Source: DAIDKA01 sp049792815
Lineage (GTDB): Bacteria; Pseudomonadota; Gammaproteobacteria; Steroidobacterales; Steroidobacteraceae
Direction of reading: 5' to 3'
Assembly: GCA_049792815.1 (NCBI GenBank)
Contig: JBARBG010000020.1
Coordinates: forward strand, 1-26,815
Length of the DNA stretch: 26,815 nt
In this document: positions 7,774 to 17,495 of the stretch, piece after piece
Layout of the letters: each line of letters begins with the position of its first letter
How positions within the stretch are numbered: the stretch's first letter is position 1
The notes under the pieces: model-generated
Database searches by the model: none
Told to the model about the DNA's origin: nothing
The model's input: the letters and a program-made list of their open reading frames with translations, nothing else
Position numbers and translations under genes: made by a program

Positions 7774-8040
7774 TTACTGGGCGGGCGGCGGGCCCGCCGG
7801 GCGCTGCGGGAGCTTTGACATGGCGTCCTTGCAGCCGGCGCTCAACGTGGCGGTGTTGGCGCGCAGGCATACGAACATGTCACGTCCGGTCTTGCCGGTG
7901 CATGGCGCCTCGTTGGCGCAGGCCTTGACGACCGCGTCGCGGGCCGCCTGCACTTCGGGTGAAGGCGCCGGGGGCGCCTGGGCATACAGACTCGGTGCGG
8001 CCAGGGCGGCCGCCAGCAGAACAAGCGTTTGCAGCTTCAT
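7774..8040 (-). CDS. Small secreted Cys-rich protein (GLG1/Cys_rich_FGFR-like half repeat)
   Basis: An 88-residue protein beginning MKLQTLVLLAAALAAPSLYAQA, a clear Sec signal peptide with cleavage likely after LYA. The mature part of about 66 residues has four cysteines: AC-x6-C, then VCLRANTATLSAGC. The CLR...LSxxC pattern recalls the cysteine-rich repeat of the GLG1 family, found in many small bacterial periplasmic proteins. It ends in a Pro-rich tail. The ATG at 8040 is chosen over a longer upstream extension because it is preceded by GGAGGGGG and gives the signal peptide. It lies 159 bases after the efflux permease on the same strand, with its own -10-like element. Function unknown. Confidence 0.8.
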   Translation of the reverse strand: MKLQTLVLLAAALAAPSLYAQAPPAPSPEVQAARDAVVKACANEAPCTGKTGRDMFVCLRANTATLSAGCKDAMSKLPQRPAGPPPAQ

Positions 8041-8057
8041 GATCGTCCCCCTCCGGG

Positions 8058-8063
8058 ATTGTA
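8058..8063 (-). promoter_or_regulatory. Candidate -10 element for the small secreted protein gene
   Basis: TACAAT on the minus strand is a five-of-six match to TATAAT. It lies 17 bases before the start codon, leaving a short leader that contains the GGAGGGGG ribosome binding site. No convincing -35 is visible. Confidence 0.35.
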
Positions 8064-8160
8064 ATGTCGGGCGGGCGGATTCTGGCATACCTGAAGTGCG
8101 CAGATGCACTCTTTGGCAAAGCTGATTCAATCCCGGCTGGAACGACAACCTTGCCGCAGC

Positions 8161-8177
8161 AAATGGGGGCTGCCCCA
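8161..8177 (-). terminator. Weak hairpin after the efflux permease gene
   Basis: On the minus strand TGGGG-CAGC-CCCCA forms a five-base-pair stem followed by only TTT. It sits just after the permease stop and before the separate promoter of the small Cys-rich gene, a sensible place for a terminator. The stem is short and the T-run poor. Confidence 0.3.
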
Positions 8178-8199
8178 CCCTGAGGCGTTGCTTTGGCAA

Positions 8200-9443
<1,244 letters not shown>

Positions 9444-9444
<1 letters not shown>

Positions 9445-10268
9445 CACAACGTCTCCTGTCGCTCGCCGATCTGGGCCGCGAGCTCTTGCTGATCCAGCCG
9501 TGCCCGCAGCACTTCCGCGCGGTTCGGCGTGGAATTCACGCGGTCCTCAAGCACCCGGCCGTCGCGCATGATAACGCTGCGGCGGCAGTAGGCGGCAATG
9601 TCGAGTTCATGGGTCACCATGATCACCGTGATGCCCGAATCATTCAGCGCCTGGAACAGCCCCATGATCTCGATACTGGTGCGCGTATCGAGGTTGCCGG
9701 TGGGCTCATCAGCCAGCAGCAGCTCCGGGCCGTTCACCAGGGCCCGCGCAATGGCGATGCGCTGCTGCTGGCCGCCGGACAGCTGGCTGGGCCGGTGATG
9801 CAGCCGGTCTGCCAGGCCAACTTTCTCGAGCGCTTCGCGGGCGCGGCGGTGCCGATCCCGCAGCGACACTGCCGGTTCACTGTAAAACAACGGCAGCTCG
9901 ACATTTTCCATGGCCGTGGTGCGCGCCAGCAGATTGAAGCTCTGGAAGACGAAGCCGATCTTGCGATTGCGCAGTTGCGCGAGCTGCTTGCGATTCAGCA
10001 GCGAAACGTCCACGTCATCCAGCAGGTAGCTCCCGGCCGTCGGCCGATCCAGGCACCCGAGAATGTTCATCATCGTGGATTTGCCCGAGCCGCTCGCGCC
10101 CATGATGGCCACGAACTCGCCGCGACGGATGTCCAGACTGACCCCGGCAACGGCCCTGACTTCCACCTCGCCGGTGACATAGACCTTGGTGATATCGCGC
10201 AGCGCGATGACATGCTCCCCAAGAGGCGGCGTCGCGGCGGCGGCAAGGGTCTGCGCTGTGGCTGACAT
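9444..10268 (-). CDS. MacB-like ABC transporter ATPase
   Basis: A 274-residue ATP-binding subunit of a MacB/LolD-type exporter. Walker A is GASGSGKST, the Q-loop is in IGFVFQSFNLL, the ABC signature is LSGGQQQRIAIARAL, Walker B is LLLADEPTGNLD and the H-loop is VTHE. The frame extends 15 codons further upstream, but that part overlaps the end of the adaptor gene. The ATG at 10268 leaves a 16-base gap and a normal N-terminus, although its ribosome binding site is poor. The stop overlaps the permease start. It powers the transporter formed with the permease and the MacA-like adaptor. Confidence 0.93.
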
Positions 10269-10284
10269 GATTGGTGGCGATGCC

Positions 10285-11448
10285 TTACAACTGCTGCGCG
10301 CCGTTGCCGCCATTGGGCTGACCGGTGTTGGCCGTTCCGCCGGTTGCCGTCGCCGTGACCACGTGTTGCCCCAGGGACAGTCCGTCCAGAATCTCGGTGA
10401 TCACGCCGTCGGTGGCGCCGGTATGCACGATTTTCGGCGTGAGCGTCGAATTGTCGGCATCGAGCACATACGCCAGCTGCTCCGCACGCTCCAGCTTCTT
10501 CGGCGGGTCGGTAGAGAATTTCGCCGTATCCGGCGGTGAATATCGCAGGGCGGCATTGGGCACCTGCAGCACGTCGTTCCGCCGCTGCACCAGGATCGAG
10601 ACATCGGCCGTCATGCCCGGGAACAGCTTCTGCTCCGGATTATCGACGGTGATGATGGTCTGGTAGGTGACCACATTCTGGGTGGTCGTGGGCGACTTGC
10701 GCACCTGCGTCACCTTGCCATGGAACACTTCATTGGGAAATGCATCCACGCCGAACTCAACGTCCTGCCCGGTCTTCACCTGACCGATATCCGCCTCGGA
10801 GATGTCGGCCGTAATGTTCATCTTGGTAATGTCCTTGGCCACCGTGAACAGTACCGGGGTGTTCATGGCGGCGATGACCGTCTGCCCCTCGTCCACCTTG
10901 CGCGAAATCACGAGGCCATCCACCGGCGAGGTGATGGTGCAGTACCCTAAGTTGGCCTGGGAACTTTGCAGGGCTGCTTCCTTGATGGTGACCGCTGCTT
11001 CGGACTGGGCCAGTTCCGCGGTGGCCTGATCCAGATCCAGCTGTGAGGCCGCCTTCAAAGGTACCAGCACTTTCTTGCGCTCGAGGTTCTGGTGCTTGAG
11101 CGTCACATCCGCCCGGGCACTGGCCAGATCGCCCTGCGCCTGCTGCAGCTGCGCTTTGTAGACGGTGGGGTCGATCTCAGCCACCAGCTGTCCCTTGTGC
11201 ACCGGAGAATTGAAGTCCACGTACAGATGGGTGATCTTGCCCGACACCTGGCTGCCCACGTCCACGCTGATCACGGCGCTCAAGGCGCCGCTGGCGGTGA
11301 CATGTTGCAGGACGTTCGCGCGCGACACGGTGGCATAGTCATAGGTCGGACCCTTGTGACGCGAGCGGATGCACCCGGTGAGGCTCAGCGATACCAGCAG
11401 CGCTGCCACCAGCAGGCCGCGTCCGATCCATAGATTGGTGTGTTTCAT
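10285..11448 (-). CDS. MacA-like periplasmic adaptor (membrane fusion) lipoprotein
   Basis: A 387-residue adaptor linking the ABC permease to the outer-membrane channel. The N-terminal signal ends in LSLTGC, a lipobox, so it is probably a lipoprotein. The order is typical of the HlyD/RND/MacA family. A biotinyl-lipoyl half-motif comes first (GQVSGK-like, VGSQVSGKITHLYVDFNSPV), then an alpha-helical hairpin (AQLQQAQGDLASARADVTLK onward), then the second lipoyl half (TITSPVDGLVISRKVDEGQTV), then beta-barrel and membrane-proximal domains. The start at 11448 gives a normal-length signal peptide. An in-frame ATG at 11472 would overlap the preceding stop as ATGA and cannot be excluded. The C-terminus is Gly/Asn/Gln-rich and looks disordered. 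Confidence 0.92.
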   Translation of the reverse strand: MKHTNLWIGRGLLVAALLVSLSLTGCIRSRHKGPTYDYATVSRANVLQHVTASGALSAVISVDVGSQVSGKITHLYVDFNSPVHKGQLVAEIDPTVYKAQLQQAQGDLASARADVTLKHQNLERKKVLVPLKAASQLDLDQATAELAQSEAAVTIKEAALQSSQANLGYCTITSPVDGLVISRKVDEGQTVIAAMNTPVLFTVAKDITKMNITADISEADIGQVKTGQDVEFGVDAFPNEVFHGKVTQVRKSPTTTQNVVTYQTIITVDNPEQKLFPGMTADVSILVQRRNDVLQVPNAALRYSPPDTAKFSTDPPKKLERAEQLAYVLDADNSTLTPKIVHTGATDGVITEILDGLSLGQHVVTATATGGTANTGQPNGGNGAQQL

Positions 11449-11468
11449 GTGTGTTCGTCCGATCTTAT

Positions 11469-12896
11469 TCATTGCCAACCACCGCCGAGGGCCTGGTACA
11501 GGGAGACCTTGGCCGAGAGTCTGTTGAACTGGGCCTGCAGCAGGCCCTGCTGCGCGCTGAACAGATCCTGTTGCGCGGCCAGTTCATTGAGATAGGTGTC
11601 CTCGCCCTGCCGGTAGCGCAGGGTCGCCAGCTCCAGGCGGCGCTGCTGGGTGGTGATCAGCGACTGCTCCAGAGTGATCTGGCGCGCATAGCTGTCTACC
11701 TCCACCAGTGCATCTGCGACTTCGCGAAAGGCGCTTTGGATGGCCTTTTCGTAGGCGGCCACCTGCAGCCGCTCGCCCACTTTAGCGACCTCCAGTCCGG
11801 CGACGTTCTTGCCGCCGGCGAACAGCGGCAGCGAAATCTGCGGCCCGAAACTCCAGTTGCCGCTGCCGGCCTTGAACAGTGACGACAGCTGAGTGCTGGT
11901 GACGCCCACCGATCCGGTAAGTGAGATGCTCGGGAAGAAGGCGGCCCGCGCCACGCCGATATTGGCATTCGCCGCCTTCAGGGAATGCTCGGCCTCCAGA
12001 ATGTCAGGCCGCCGGGCAAGCAGGTCCGAAGGCAGGCCGGCCGGCACCGCGGCCACCATGCCATCATCGGAGAAGGGTTGCGCCGGCGGCAGGTCCTGGG
12101 GGATTGGCGCGCCCAACAGCAGCTGCAGTGCGTTGCGGGCCTGCTGCAGCTGGCGCTGAAAGGTCTCCACGTCGATGCGCGCGGATTCCACCTGGCCCTC
12201 GGACTGGCGCAGATCCAGCTCATTGCTGCCGCCGGCATCAAAGGTTGCCTTGTTCAGATCAAACGAGGACTGGACCGCGGCCAGCGTATCCTGCGAGAGC
12301 CGCAGCAGTTCCTCGGTTTCACGCAGTGTCAGGTACTGGGTCGCCACCTGACCCACGAGTGACACCTGGGCGGCGCGCTGCGCCTCCTGGCTCTGAAAGT
12401 ACTGCTCCAGGGCCTGGGCATTCTGACTGCGTACACGGCCGAAGAGGTCGAGCTCATAGGAGGTCAGGCCGACACTGGCGCTGAAACTGTTCTCGGTGAA
12501 GCTGGTGCTGGAGGAGCCGCCCGGCCCGCCCAGGCCGCCGAGCGCGCCGCTGCTGAAGGAGCTTTCCGAACGCGTCGCGCTCGCGCTGCCCTGCACGGCT
12601 GGCAGCAATGCCGCGCGCGAAATGCGGTACTGCGCCTGGGTTTGCTGCACGTTCAGCACCGCGGTGCGCAGGTCGCGGTTGTTGGCCAGCGCCAGATCCA
12701 CCAGAGCGTTGAGCCGCGCATCGCGAAACACCTCGTGGGCCGCGATGTCGGCAGCCGCGACGCCCGGAGCGGTGAGGGCCGGTCCTGGATATTGCTCAGG
12801 CACCGGCAGCGCGGGCCGCTGGTACGTGGGAATCATGGTACAGCCGACCAGCCACAGCACCGCCGCCAGCCCCGCCGCCTTTAACTTGCTGGTCAT
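11469..12896 (-). CDS. RND/MacAB-type efflux outer-membrane lipoprotein (NodT/OprM/TolC family)
   Basis: A 475-residue outer-membrane factor. It starts MTSKLKAAGLAAVLWLVGC, a lipoprotein signal with lipobox LVGC, then MIPTYQRPALPVPEQY, the usual N-terminus of NodT-family proteins. Two OEP-type repeats of long helices are visible (about 65-260 and 280-470). A Gly/Ser-rich insertion (SSGALGGLGGPGGSSS) lies in the first half. RRPDILEAEHSLKAANANIGVARAAFFPSISLTGSVG (11921-12031) is the strongest family signature. It would provide the exit duct for the ABC pump encoded downstream. The start overlaps the stop of the TetR gene by 4 bases (ATGA), so regulator and pump are on one message. Confidence 0.95.
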   Translation of the reverse strand: MTSKLKAAGLAAVLWLVGCTMIPTYQRPALPVPEQYPGPALTAPGVAAADIAAHEVFRDARLNALVDLALANNRDLRTAVLNVQQTQAQYRISRAALLPAVQGSASATRSESSFSSGALGGLGGPGGSSSTSFTENSFSASVGLTSYELDLFGRVRSQNAQALEQYFQSQEAQRAAQVSLVGQVATQYLTLRETEELLRLSQDTLAAVQSSFDLNKATFDAGGSNELDLRQSEGQVESARIDVETFQRQLQQARNALQLLLGAPIPQDLPPAQPFSDDGMVAAVPAGLPSDLLARRPDILEAEHSLKAANANIGVARAAFFPSISLTGSVGVTSTQLSSLFKAGSGNWSFGPQISLPLFAGGKNVAGLEVAKVGERLQVAAYEKAIQSAFREVADALVEVDSYARQITLEQSLITTQQRRLELATLRYRQGEDTYLNELAAQQDLFSAQQGLLQAQFNRLSAKVSLYQALGGGWQ

Positions 12897-13582
12897 TGGG
12901 TCCTCTTTCGATGTGGCGGCGGTCGCAGCCGGGCCAGTTCCGCGCCCAGTGTGGCCGGCGGGCTGGCCAGGCCGCTGGCGGTGAAGCGCACGAGTTCCTT
13001 CAGGAACACCGCTTCACGCTTCGGGTCGCGCTTGATCTTGATGGCGCTGAACTGCACGCCGAACATCAAGGTGGCGCCCAGCGCCAGCGCCAGGCGCAGA
13101 TTCAGCAAGTCGGTCGGCACCGCGGGCAGTGTGCGCTCCAGCGCCGCGGTGAAAACCCGCAGATTCGGGTCGAACTCCGCCTTCAGGGATTCATGCAGGA
13201 ACTTCGGCGGCGCCATCAGCGTGCGCGCCACCATCTTGTTGAATGCCGGATGTTCCAGCCCCGCCTCGACCGAGGGCTGCATCATGCATTCAACAATGCG
13301 TTCCACGAGCAGCGGTTGGCCCTGACTCTCCCGCTCGGCCACCGCCAGCAGTTCCAGGCGGCGCGCATTGACGGAGCGAAAGCGACGCAGAAAGGTTTCC
13401 ACATACAGGCTTTTCTTGGAGCCATAGTGGTAGGTGGTGGCCGCGAGGTTGACCCGCGCGGCGTCCGCCAGGGCCCGCATGCCCACGCCGTTGTAGCCGT
13501 GCTCGCCGAACAGCCGCTCGGCGGCGTCCAGCAACCGCGTGGCCGTGGTCGCCGAGCTGTGCTTCTTGCCGTCCACTGTCAT
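12893..13582 (-). CDS. TetR-family transcriptional regulator of the efflux operon
   Basis: A 229-residue regulator. The N-terminal helix-turn-helix region is clear: ATRLLDAAERLFGEHGYNGV, then MRALADAARVNLAATTYHYGSKKSLYVETF (13416-13505). The C-terminal ligand domain is not assigned to a subfamily. The frame continues far upstream without a stop, but the start at 13582 gives a normal TetR length, lies at the end of the divergent intergenic region and follows an AT-rich promoter-like stretch. It is the first gene of the operon and overlaps the outer-membrane factor gene by 4 bases, so it probably represses itself and the pump. A 10-bp palindrome just upstream is the likely operator. The effector is unknown. 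Confidence 0.9.
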   Translation of the reverse strand: MTVDGKKHSSATTATRLLDAAERLFGEHGYNGVGMRALADAARVNLAATTYHYGSKKSLYVETFLRRFRSVNARRLELLAVAERESQGQPLLVERIVECMMQPSVEAGLEHPAFNKMVARTLMAPPKFLHESLKAEFDPNLRVFTAALERTLPAVPTDLLNLRLALALGATLMFGVQFSAIKIKRDPKREAVFLKELVRFTASGLASPPATLGAELARLRPPPHRKRTQ

Positions 13583-13596
13583 GGCCGCATTTAAAA

Positions 13597-13606
13597 CATA
13601 CGTATG
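13597..13606. promoter_or_regulatory. Candidate TetR operator palindrome
   Basis: CATACGTATG is a perfect 10-bp palindrome 14 bases ahead of the tetR start, next to the AT-rich run TTTTAAAT on the same strand. It lies between divergent tetR and SnoaL-like genes, the usual place for an autoregulatory site. Only the sequence supports this. Confidence 0.45.
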
Positions 13607-13664
13607 AACTGTTGGCAAGCTGGATTGCACCAATGGTCGCGTCGGCGTCATGAACGGCGGCTGG

Positions 13665-13670
13665 TATAAA
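13665..13670 (+). promoter_or_regulatory. Candidate -10 for the SnoaL-like gene
   Basis: TATAAA on the plus strand. Transcription from it would start near 13677, inside the first in-frame ATG (13676), which favours the second ATG at 13703 as the translation start. No good -35 is visible. Confidence 0.4.
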
Positions 13671-13702
13671 CTGTCATGAGCCAACCCATCAGGAAAACCC
13701 CG

Positions 13703-14311
13703 ATGCCGGATACGAGTCTGAGTGCCCTGCAGCAGCGACTGCTGGTGCGCGAACTGGTCGAAAACTGGGTGCTGTACCGGGACGCCGGCGATTGGGAGCG
13801 CTTTCGCAGCGTCTGGCATGCCGATGGGCGGATGATGGCGACCTGGTGCCAGGCCGATGCCGAAGGCTTCATCAAGGCCAGCCAACAGGGCTGGGCCAAA
13901 GGCGTGAGCATCCTGCACTTCCTGGGCGGCTCCACGATTGACATCGCGGGCGAGCGGGCCATCGCACAAACCAAGATGACCATCAGTCAGCGGGCCACCG
14001 TGGATGGGGTGCTGGTGGATGTGGTGTGTACCGGCCGTTTCTACGACTTCATCGAACGGCGCCGCGGCCAATGGGGCATGGTGCTGCGCCAGCCCATCTA
14101 TGAGAAAGACCGCATGGACCCGGTCGATCCGGCGCTGCGGCTGACGCTGGATCAAGACCTGCTGGCACGATTTCCGGAAGGCTATCGGCACCTCGCCTAC
14201 CTTCAGACCCGCATCGGCTATGAGGTGAAGCAGGACATGCCAGGGCTGAAGGGACCGCAGGTCGAAGCGCTGTACGCACGCGGCAAATCCTGGCTGCAGG
14301 GCGCGGATTGA
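13703..14311 (+). CDS. SnoaL-like / NTF2-fold protein
   Basis: A 202-residue soluble protein of the SnoaL-like (nuclear transport factor 2) superfamily. The pattern LVRELVENWVLYRDAGDWERFRSVWHADGRM (13742-13834) near the start and the later RFYDFIERRRGQWGMVLRQPIYEKDRMDPVDP (14036-14131) are typical of the SnoaL_4-type proteins common in strains that degrade aromatic or steroid compounds, some of which are hydratases or isomerases. No catalytic residues can be assigned. The start at 13703 is chosen because AGGA (13691-13694) lies 8 bases ahead; an upstream ATG at 13676 adds nine residues but has no ribosome binding site. It diverges from the TetR gene and may share its control. It converges on the slipin gene with a single base between the two stop codons. 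Confidence 0.85.
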   Translation: MPDTSLSALQQRLLVRELVENWVLYRDAGDWERFRSVWHADGRMMATWCQADAEGFIKASQQGWAKGVSILHFLGGSTIDIAGERAIAQTKMTISQRATVDGVLVDVVCTGRFYDFIERRRGQWGMVLRQPIYEKDRMDPVDPALRLTLDQDLLARFPEGYRHLAYLQTRIGYEVKQDMPGLKGPQVEALYARGKSWLQGAD

Positions 14312-14312
14312 T

Positions 14313-15071
14313 TCAGGTCGTGCGCGACTGCAGATAGTCCCGCAGGGTATTGGACAGCGCGACGAAGTCTGACGGGATCATCAGCACCGTGGTGCTGTTG
14401 TTCTCCGCGCCCACCTCGGAAACCATCTGCATCCGCCGCAATTCCAGCGCCACCGGATTGCCGGCCATTTGGGCGGCGGCCGCGGACAGTTTCACGGAGG
14501 CCTCGAGCTCCGCTTCGGCCTTGATGATGCGGGCGCGCTTTTCGCGGATGGCTTCGGCCTGCATCGCCATGACCTGCTGCATGGCCCCCGGCAGCTCCAC
14601 ATCCTTCATCTCAAAGCGCTCGACCTCCAGGCCCCAGCGGGTCGCGGAGCCGACGATGCTTTCGCGCAGCAGCTCGTTGATCTTGTTGCGCTCCTGCAGC
14701 ACCTCGTCCAGATCGTGCTGGCCGATGATGTTGCGCAGTCCGGTCAGGGCCAGCTGATACACCGCGGCGGGTGCGTCCGCCACCGAGATCACCGACTTGG
14801 CGGCATCCTCGATGCGATACCACAGCACGCCGTTGACCTTGATGGTCACACTGTCGCGAGTGATGGTTTCTTGCTGTTCGGCCGAGACGGTGCGTGTCCG
14901 GATGTCGATGGTGACATTGCGGTCGATGCCCAGCGGAATGATCCAGTACAGGCCGGGGCCGCGCAGACCCTGGTAACGCCCGAGCCGGAATACCACGCCG
15001 CGCTGATATTCCTGTGCGATTCGCACCCCTGAGAGAAGAATGAAACCGGTGATGAGGAGCGCCAGCAGCAT
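14313..15071 (-). CDS. Slipin (stomatin-like SPFH/band 7 membrane protein)
   Basis: A 252-residue band-7 protein. One N-terminal membrane segment (MLLALLITGFILLSGVRIAQ) is followed by the SPFH signature EYQRGVVFRLGRYQGLRGPGLYWIIP (14953-15030). After this come the core domain and a charged coiled-coil segment (MQAEAIREKRARIIKAEAELEAS, 14491-14559), with the usual C-terminal PSDFVALSNTLRDYL. Such proteins form membrane-associated oligomers that organise microdomains. They are often paired with a NfeD-type protease, which is not adjacent here. Two start codons exist: 15077 and 15071. AGGA on the minus strand (15080-15083) lies 8 bases before the ATG at 15071 but only 2 before the other, so 15071 is preferred. 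Confidence 0.93.
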   Translation of the reverse strand: MLLALLITGFILLSGVRIAQEYQRGVVFRLGRYQGLRGPGLYWIIPLGIDRNVTIDIRTRTVSAEQQETITRDSVTIKVNGVLWYRIEDAAKSVISVADAPAAVYQLALTGLRNIIGQHDLDEVLQERNKINELLRESIVGSATRWGLEVERFEMKDVELPGAMQQVMAMQAEAIREKRARIIKAEAELEASVKLSAAAAQMAGNPVALELRRMQMVSEVGAENNSTTVLMIPSDFVALSNTLRDYLQSRTT

Positions 15072-15077
15072 GGACAT

Positions 15078-15314
15078 GGTCCTAGTCTAGCAGTTAACAA
15101 TATTCGACCGGATATTGTGCGCCGCGGCGGAATTTTCGCGACCGTCATGTGAACTGGCGCACGTCCGTGATCAATGTTCAGCCACCCCACTGAACCAACC
15201 TCGCCGTTCGTGAACACATGCGCAGATTCATGCGCCCCAACTCTGGGAAAACAATGATTGATGCGACCGCCTCATGGGGAGGTGGCTCGAACCGTTCAGC
15301 CAGAGATGTGACTG
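15078..15314. other. Intergenic region between divergent slipin and signalling operon, with an inverted repeat
   Basis: A 237-base gap with no credible gene. ACAATAT (15097-15103) and ATATTGT (15112-15118) form an inverted repeat around TCGACCGG, with the inner CG/CG also pairing. It lies 26 bases ahead of the slipin start and could be that gene's operator or part of its promoter (TATTGT on the minus strand as -10). On the plus strand no convincing promoter for the signalling operon could be picked out. Confidence 0.4.
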
Positions 15315-17477
15315 ATGACAGGCAGCAACAAGGTCAGAGCGCGTCCGGCCGCAACCACGGCTGCGGCACCCGCGCACGCCAGCAAACGGCGCATCGAGGT
15401 CGTGATCGTCGGCGCGGGAGACGAAACCCTCATCGAAGTGGGTCCGGCCCTGGGCGATGAGTACCGGACCTTCAGCGTTGACACGGCTGGGGAGATCGCC
15501 GATCTGGCGGTCACCTCCTGGATAGGCCTGTACGACGCCACCACCCAGTCCGCGGGCCGCAGCGCTTTTGCGCAATTGGAAACCCAGTATGGCCGGCAGC
15601 CCTGGATCGTCCTGTGCAAGGACGAGGACCGACCCAATTGGCGGGACATCCTGTCGCGCGGCGGCGCCTGCGCGGTCATCGCACGCGCTGAACTCAGCTC
15701 CGCCACGCTCACCACAGCCCTCAAGCGGGCCGCACAGCGCCTGGCCAATGCCAACCACGGTCCGACTGCAACCGGCTTCAACCCCCGCAGCCCCCTGGTC
15801 TTGGTCGCCGGCGCCGCCGTCATCGCCGTCGTCGCCGGCGCTGGCTGGTGGATGAGCCATTCGCACACCGCGCCCGCTGCAGCGGCACCCACCAGCCACA
15901 AGATGATCATCACTGGCGGCCCCGGCGCCCACGGCCCCGCGACCGCCGCTGGCGCCCCGCAGACCCCGCCGACCCAGAGCGTGGAAGATCTGCTCTCCCA
16001 GGCGCGCATCGCTTTCCGCGATCCCAATGCACAGCTGCCCAGGGCGGATGCGCCACTGCAGGGAACCTCGGCCCTGGAGCTGTACGGCGCCGTGCTGCTG
16101 CAGCAGCCCAAGAATGATGAAGCGCTGGATGGCGTGCGCCGGCTGCAGGATGTGGCGCGGCTGCGCGTTCAGAACGAACTGGCGGCAGGCGATGCCGACA
16201 CGGCCGCGCGCCTGCTGGCCATCCTGCAGCGCGCCTCCTTCAATCCCGAAGAACTGCGCTCGCTGCAGGCCGCCGTCGCCGCCGCGCGGTTGAAACAGCT
16301 TGCGGCGCAGGCGCGCAGTGCCCTGGCTGCCGGCAACCTTCCGGCCGCCCGTCAGCTCATCGATCAGCTGGCGGCAGTCAATGCCGACCGCTCCCCGGTT
16401 CCCGAACTGCGCAAGGAATTCGATGCTCGCAAGCTCGACGCCGAGCTGACGACCGATGCCGAACAGGTACATGCCGCGATCGCCGCCGGAACTTTGCTCG
16501 AGCCGGCGGCCGACAACGCCCGCTCCCGCTTTCTGCCCATGCGTGATCTGAACCGCACCAGCCCACAGACCGTCGCCGCCCAGCACGATCTGCTCACCGC
16601 CCTGCTGCGCAGGGTTCAGGCTGACATCGGTCGTCAGGACCTCGATGGCGCGCAGCAGACCCTGACTGCGGCGCAGGACTTCGGCAGCAAGGCCGATCTC
16701 GCCGACACGCGTGCCGCATTGGAGTCGGCCCTGGCCGCCAAGCGCGCCGCCGATGCGGCCAGCGCCGCCGCGGCCGCTGCTCGTGCCAGCACCCCGGTAG
16801 CCGCCGCCGCACCGGTGGTCCCCCTGCTCTCGCCCAAGCCGACGCGCAAACTGCAGGTCGATTTCCCGTCTGCCGCCCTGGCGGAGAACATCAAGGGCTA
16901 CGTCATCGTCGAATTCATGCTGAACCCCAATGGCAGCGCCTCGGGGGCCGCGGTCGTTGAGTCCTCACCGCGCGGTGTCTTCGACCGCTCGGCCCTGGCG
17001 GCCATGAAGCGCGCCACCTTCTCCACCGCCGACCTCGCTGACCCGAAGAAGCCACAGCATGCGCGCTTCAGGATCAACTTCAGCCTCGACGACGGCCCCG
17101 CCCAGGCGCAGGGCCCCGGCCCCGGCCTCGGCAGGACGGCACCTGGCGCGCAGTCCGCTGCGGCCCCAGCGACCGCGCCAGGGGCGGCACCAGTGGCGGC
17201 ACCGCAAATACTGTCACCGAAGCCCACGCGCCCGCTGGAGGTGAACTATCCCAAACTTGCCCTGGCGCTCAATCGCACCGGATACGTGATCATCGAGTTC
17301 ATGCTCAATCCGGACGGCACGCCAGGTTCGCCCACTGTCATTGAGTCAACACCACCCAAGGTGTTCGACTACGAAGCCCTCGAGGCGGTGAAGCGCGCAA
17401 AGTTCGTCACGACGGGTCTGGCCGATCCGACCACCCCGCAGCGCGCCCGGGTCAAGATCAATTTCAAGGGCGACTGA
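15315..17477 (+). CDS. Membrane protein with pseudo-receiver-like N-domain and two tandem TonB C-terminal domains
   Basis: A 720-residue protein. Residues about 26-142 (RRIEVVIVGAGDE onward) look like a degenerate response-regulator receiver with alternating hydrophobic strands; only D74 sits where a phosphoacceptor might be, and the usual acidic pair and lysine are not evident. One membrane helix follows (159-178). It is followed by an Ala/Pro linker and a long helical, TPR-like periplasmic region (about 222-480). Two TonB_C-type domains follow (505-592 and 633-718), both starting LSPKPTR and containing GYVIVEFMLNP or GYVIIEFMLNP; they are clearly an internal duplication joined by a Gly/Pro/Ala linker. 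The frame is closed just upstream (ATG TGA at 15306), which fixes the start. The kinase gene follows after 18 bases. TonB_C domains normally contact outer-membrane receptors; here a link between a cytoplasmic phosphorelay and the periplasm is inferred. Confidence 0.88.
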   Translation: MTGSNKVRARPAATTAAAPAHASKRRIEVVIVGAGDETLIEVGPALGDEYRTFSVDTAGEIADLAVTSWIGLYDATTQSAGRSAFAQLETQYGRQPWIVLCKDEDRPNWRDILSRGGACAVIARAELSSATLTTALKRAAQRLANANHGPTATGFNPRSPLVLVAGAAVIAVVAGAGWWMSHSHTAPAAAAPTSHKMIITGGPGAHGPATAAGAPQTPPTQSVEDLLSQARIAFRDPNAQLPRADAPLQGTSALELYGAVLLQQPKNDEALDGVRRLQDVARLRVQNELAAGDADTAARLLAILQRASFNPEELRSLQAAVAAARLKQLAAQARSALAAGNLPAARQLIDQLAAVNADRSPVPELRKEFDARKLDAELTTDAEQVHAAIAAGTLLEPAADNARSRFLPMRDLNRTSPQTVAAQHDLLTALLRRVQADIGRQDLDGAQQTLTAAQDFGSKADLADTRAALESALAAKRAADAASAAAAAARASTPVAAAAPVVPLLSPKPTRKLQVDFPSAALAENIKGYVIVEFMLNPNGSASGAAVVESSPRGVFDRSALAAMKRATFSTADLADPKKPQHARFRINFSLDDGPAQAQGPGPGLGRTAPGAQSAAAPATAPGAAPVAAPQILSPKPTRPLEVNYPKLALALNRTGYVIIEFMLNPDGTPGSPTVIESTPPKVFDYEALEAVKRAKFVTTGLADPTTPQRARVKINFKGD

Positions 17478-17495
17478 GCCCGCGGAGTAGCGTGT

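Noticed and set aside
13583..14191. N-terminal extension of the TetR frame
   Set aside because: Runs through the divergent promoter region and the SnoaL-like gene on the other strand; the TetR fold is complete from 13582.
15228..16586. 452-codon minus-strand frame opposite the TonB-like gene
   Set aside because: Gly/Arg/Gln-rich composition typical of an antisense shadow; the plus strand shows real domains and an operon.
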